Assembly (NCBI GenBank): GCA_025677825.1
Contig: JAIXMO010000042.1
Span: 124,001-188,000 of the forward strand
Direction of reading: 5' to 3'
Length of the DNA: 64,000 bases
From: Helicostylum pulchrum
Lineage: Eukaryota > Mucoromycota > Mucoromycetes > Mucorales > Mucoraceae
Shown here one piece after another: positions 60,399 through 64,000 of the stretch (its first letter is position 1; each line of letters opens with the position of its first letter). The notes beneath the pieces were generated by a model. It was given only the letters and a program-made list of their open reading frames with translations, was not told the origin of the DNA and ran no database searches. The translations under genes were made by a program, and so were the position numbers.

Positions 60399-63300
60399 TT
60401 AAATAATATTTTCATGGAAATCCATACCAGTGATGGTCTTCTTAACGTAACCAGCACGAATAACAAAGTCACCGAAAGGCTCACCAGCTTCACGTTCAAG
60501 GGCGTAACGTTTAATGATGGGATTGATTTCAGCCAAGATTTCTTCTTCCTTTAAACTTTCCTTGTATAATTTGTTTAAACGTTCACCCTTATGACCACCG
60601 CCAAGATAGACGTTATAAGTGTTGGGAGCCTTACCGACAAAAGCAATTTCAGCAACATAGGGACGAGCACAACCGTTAGGACAACCTGTCATACGAATAG
60701 TAATAGCATCGTCCTTAAGACCAGAAGCTTCAATAGCGCCTTCAAGAAGTCCGACCAAAGTAGGCAGGTAACGTTCGGATTCAGCCATAGCAAGTCCACA
60801 AGTAGGTAAAGCAACACAAGCCATAGCGTTCAAACGAAGACCGGTGAAGGAAAGGTTATCCATCTTGTATTTGGCCAAATGAGCCTTGGTCTTTTCGAGA
60901 TCAGCTTCAGGTACATCAGCAATAACAAGATGTTGGTTAGGAGAAAGACGGAATTCACCCTTGTGCCATTTAGCAAGTTCTCTAAGACCAGTCTTGGGTT
61001 GGAAATCAGGCCAGTCCTTGATCTTACCGTTTTCAATAAACATACAGAAGTGCCACTTATCATCAACACCCTTGGTCCAGCCATAACGATCAGCGTTATC
61101 AGTAAAGTTATATTCAGCAGCAGGTTGGAATTTGGTACCCATACGAGTTTCGATTTCGTTGACAATGAAGTCCAAACCATGAGTATCAATAGTGTACTTG
61201 AAACGAGCATGCTTACGGTTGGTACGGTCACCGAAATCTCTTTGGGTGGTCATTACAGCTTCACCGCAAAGAACAGCCAATTCAGCAGGAACGTAACCAA
61301 CAAGATTAGCAGGACGAGGATAGGTCTTCTTGTTACCGTGAGTCATACCCATACCACCACCGATAGTAACGTTATAACCAACAACCTTCTTGTTAGCATC
61401 CACAATAGCAATGTAACCCAAATCATGAGCAAAAATATCAACATCGTTGTTAGGAGGGACAGCAATAACAATCTTGAACTTACGAGGCAAGTAAGTAGGG
61501 CCATAGATAGGTTCGAAGTCTTGAACAGCGTTACCAGCAATTTGCTTATCGGCTAACCAGATCTCATGATAGGCAGTAGTCTTGGGAGCTAAATGTTCCA
61601 TAAGCTTCATACCGAAATCTTGAACTTGAGGATGTACTTCAGGGATTTCAGTGACAGGAGTGATCATAATGTTACGGTTAACATCACCACAAGCAGCAAG
61701 AGTACTAAGAAGACAATGGTTGATGTTGCGAAGCGTACTACGGAGGTTTTTCTTCAAGATACCGTGAAGTTGGAAAGCTTGACGAGTAGTCATCTTGATA
61801 GCACCGTTAGCATGACTATCAGCCAATTCATCCATCATAAGCCATTGGGCAGGGGTAGAAACACCACCGGGCATACGCACACGAATCATGAAAGAGAAAG
61901 CCTTCTCGAGACCCATCTTCTTACGTTCATCTCTGATATCACGATCATCTTGACCATAAGAACCATGGAACTTGAGCAATTTACCGTTGATTTCACCAAT
62001 AGCACCAGTAGATTCATCCAAGAGATCTTCAGCAATGGTACCACGGAGATAGTTGGAGTTAATCTTCATTTGGTCATCGGTTAACTTGGGTTCATCATCT
62101 TCTGCACCAACGTCCTTGACACCAAGGGCCTTCCAGAACTCAGGTTGCCAGAGACCTAAAGCAGTTTCGAATCCATCGGCATCTTGATCATCACCTAAAC
62201 CAATAGGCACCAAGCGATTGGCACCCAAGTTTTCAAGCTTGGCATCAATAATCTTACCAGGACGGTTATAGAAACCAGCATCTTCAGGACGAGGCCAGTA
62301 GTGACTATCACCCATAGCAAAGATGGCATAGTTTAATTCGGAGAAGTTGACGTCGCCAGCGTTTAAACTGTTAAGGGCCTTCCATAAGTCACGAGAGTTG
62401 GAGGGTAATTCACCTTGACCGGCAGTAGAGATAACAATAGCAAGATTGGTTTCATTTGCAAGCTCTTCAACATTTTCATAATCATCCATGGCCATGAACT
62501 TCACTTGAAGACCTCTAGATTTAGCACGGTTAGCAATCTTCTTAGCGACACCTTCAGCGTTACCGTTATCAGAACCGAACAAGACAGTAAGAGGAGGACC
62601 GTTAGCAGCACCCATACCAGATAATAACTTAGCAAAGTCTTCACGAGCCTTACGTTTCAATTCTTGATGTCTCTTTGTAACATCCTAAAAATAAAATAAA
62701 ATAAAATTAATAAAGTTGTAAATATATATATATTTTTGTAATTGTTTTTTACCTTTTCTAATGAACTAACGAGAACTTGAGATATATCGGGATGTTGAGC
62801 AACAATTTGAGAGAAATGGTTTTCACGTTCCAAAAACTTTTCAAGGTCCTTCTTGATACGTTGAGAATCCAAAGAGAAAGCTTCTTTACCTTCAGCTTCT
62901 AAAGTAGGGTTCCAACGGTAAAGAGGCCAAGACCCATTATCAACAGAGACCTTGGTTTCCTTCATGGTATAAAGAGGGTTGACAGCAGCAGAGTTTGGCT
63001 CTTGAGGCAAGTAAGCAAGCACAATAGAGGGACCGTTGTATGCATCGGCTTCCATAAGAGCGTGCAAGACACCAGTGTAAGAAGAATAGACAGCGACAGA
63101 GGCAACATAAGCAGTACCAAAGTTCATTGCATAGAGACCGATATCCTTTTTACGTTGTTCACGATCCAATTCCGAAGAATAAGGAAGTGTATCCACAATC
63201 AACATATTAACGTTCTCGCCCTGAGAGATAACATGATGAATACCAGATTGACCAAGATCATAAGCCCAAGCATCGGATCCAATTAGCCAGTTAGACTTGT

Positions 63301-64000
63301 TAAATAAAAGATGCTTGTTATTGACAACATACTCAGCAGCAGGAACGTTAGTAACAGCCTCAACGACAGTTTCAGCAGCCTTGTTAATAGCCTTGACATC
63401 AGCCTTAGAAGATTTAACAGCTAAAAGCCATTGAGACAAAGCTTTGTAAACTGCTTGAGAAACCAAATTCTTCTTGACCAAAGTCTCCACTTCATCAATG
63501 AAACGAGCACGCTCTTGAATTTGGTTCAAGATTTTACCATAACCGTATTCAGGAGCAGATGCAGAGGGGTTCAACTCATCACGAGACCAAACAGATGCAC
63601 TATTAACAGCATTGGCGACTTGAAGACGGTCTTGGAAGACTTGATCCAACATCTTGAGGTAAGGAGTCTCAATTGGAAGAGCAGATTCAGTCTTGGCAGC
63701 AGCAGCAGAAGCAGAGACTTGACCAGAAGAGCTTTCTTGAGCAGCTAATTGAGACCAACCAGAAGGAACAGTTAATGCTTTAGCCTTGGATAATAAACCG
63801 CTGATACCAGCAGTAAATACATCCTTGACATTATCAACATAAACAACCTTAGCACCAGAAGTAGCAATAGCACGCTTCAATGGGTTAGGTAAATAAGACT
63901 CTAAATCCTTGACGGCTTCATCAACATCAGAAAAGATAACAGTACCATCGACATCAAGTTCGCTGACAGCTTTGACAGCAGCATCGCTGGTGGGCTCACC
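60399..64000 (-). CDS. MET5: Sulfite reductase (NADPH) hemoprotein beta subunit, 5' end outside window
   Basis: Exons 60399-62684 and 62753 to the edge, where the coding sequence continues. Reduces sulfite to sulfide with NADPH via siroheme and a 4Fe-4S cluster, in cysteine/methionine synthesis. The N-terminal part seen here is the degenerate pyruvate:ferredoxin oxidoreductase-like region. Next is a flavodoxin-like domain (TVLFGSDNGNAEGVAKKIA, STAGQGELPSNSRDLW). Two nitrite/sulfite reductase repeats follow with TTRQAFQLHG. The cluster and siroheme Cys lie in ACVALPTCGLAMAESE and MTGCPNGCARPYVAEI. The C-terminus is GMDFHENII. The POR-flavodoxin-SiR fusion is typical of fungal Met5. Intact in the portion visible. 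Confidence 0.95.

Noticed and set aside
60879..62084. Long plus-strand ORFs opposite sulfite reductase
   Set aside because: Shadows of MET5; no domains of their own.
1..64000. CRISPR arrays, tRNA genes, bacterial-type operons
   Set aside because: No regularly spaced identical repeats with unique spacers, no cloverleaf with A and B boxes recognised, and all genes are intron-bearing eukaryotic type.

Overview
The window is nuclear DNA of a filamentous, early-diverging fungus, most likely Mucoromycota. It is strongly AT-rich. Almost every gene has short introns of about 48-110 bases with GT...AG ends and CTAAC-like branch points, and many homopolymer tracts lie between genes. Supporting gene content includes HsbA-like and kelch-transmembrane surface proteins, a fused fungal-type sulfite reductase beta subunit, a SERBP1/STM1-like ribosome-associated protein and a eukaryotic TnpB relative (Fanzor). 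I cannot name the species.

Layout. 1-8118: three co-oriented (minus) paralogues for secreted low-complexity proteins. All share one signal peptide and one ~40-residue motif. Two of them are built as chains of peptides separated by KR/RR sites, as in kexin-processed precursors. 9503-11231: a short gene matching part of Integrator subunit 2. 12853-13803: a dual-specificity phosphatase with a C-terminal membrane anchor. 14162-16735: a decayed Fanzor (RuvC/TnpB-like RNA-guided nuclease family) with several lesions and an altered RuvC-I residue. 16830-18770: little coding, but a folded-looking element and a dispersed 42-bp repeat. 18910-20142: SERBP1/STM1-like. 22868-23995: GPI-type PI-PLC X-domain protein. 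24709-28536: a CH domain-STE-type kinase-C1 domain protein.

28610-44419 holds housekeeping and signalling genes: two small ORFs, the ubiquitin-activating enzyme E1, an ER cyclophilin, a YCK/CK1-gamma-like casein kinase and the largest subunit of RNA polymerase III. 44420-48826 is a repeat-bearing gap with a more GC-rich island containing a 5S-rRNA-like segment, a four-copy motif and an 11-copy minisatellite. 48827-58893 is a segmental duplication: two tandem kelch receptors, each followed by a dead, internally deleted copy of a dolichyldiphosphatase gene. The intact phosphatase lies at 58098-58893, with an HsbA-like gene inserted before it. 59113-59974 encodes a membrane-anchored double-psi beta-barrel (RlpA/expansin-like) protein. 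60399 to the right edge is sulfite reductase beta (MET5), cut by the window.

Most interesting: the kexin-style peptide precursor cluster, the Fanzor pseudogene with its lesion pattern, the kelch/phosphatase duplication, and the compact structured element at 17947-18013. All assignments are from reading the sequence; no search or alignment program was run. Exon coordinates come from splice consensus and reading-frame continuity.
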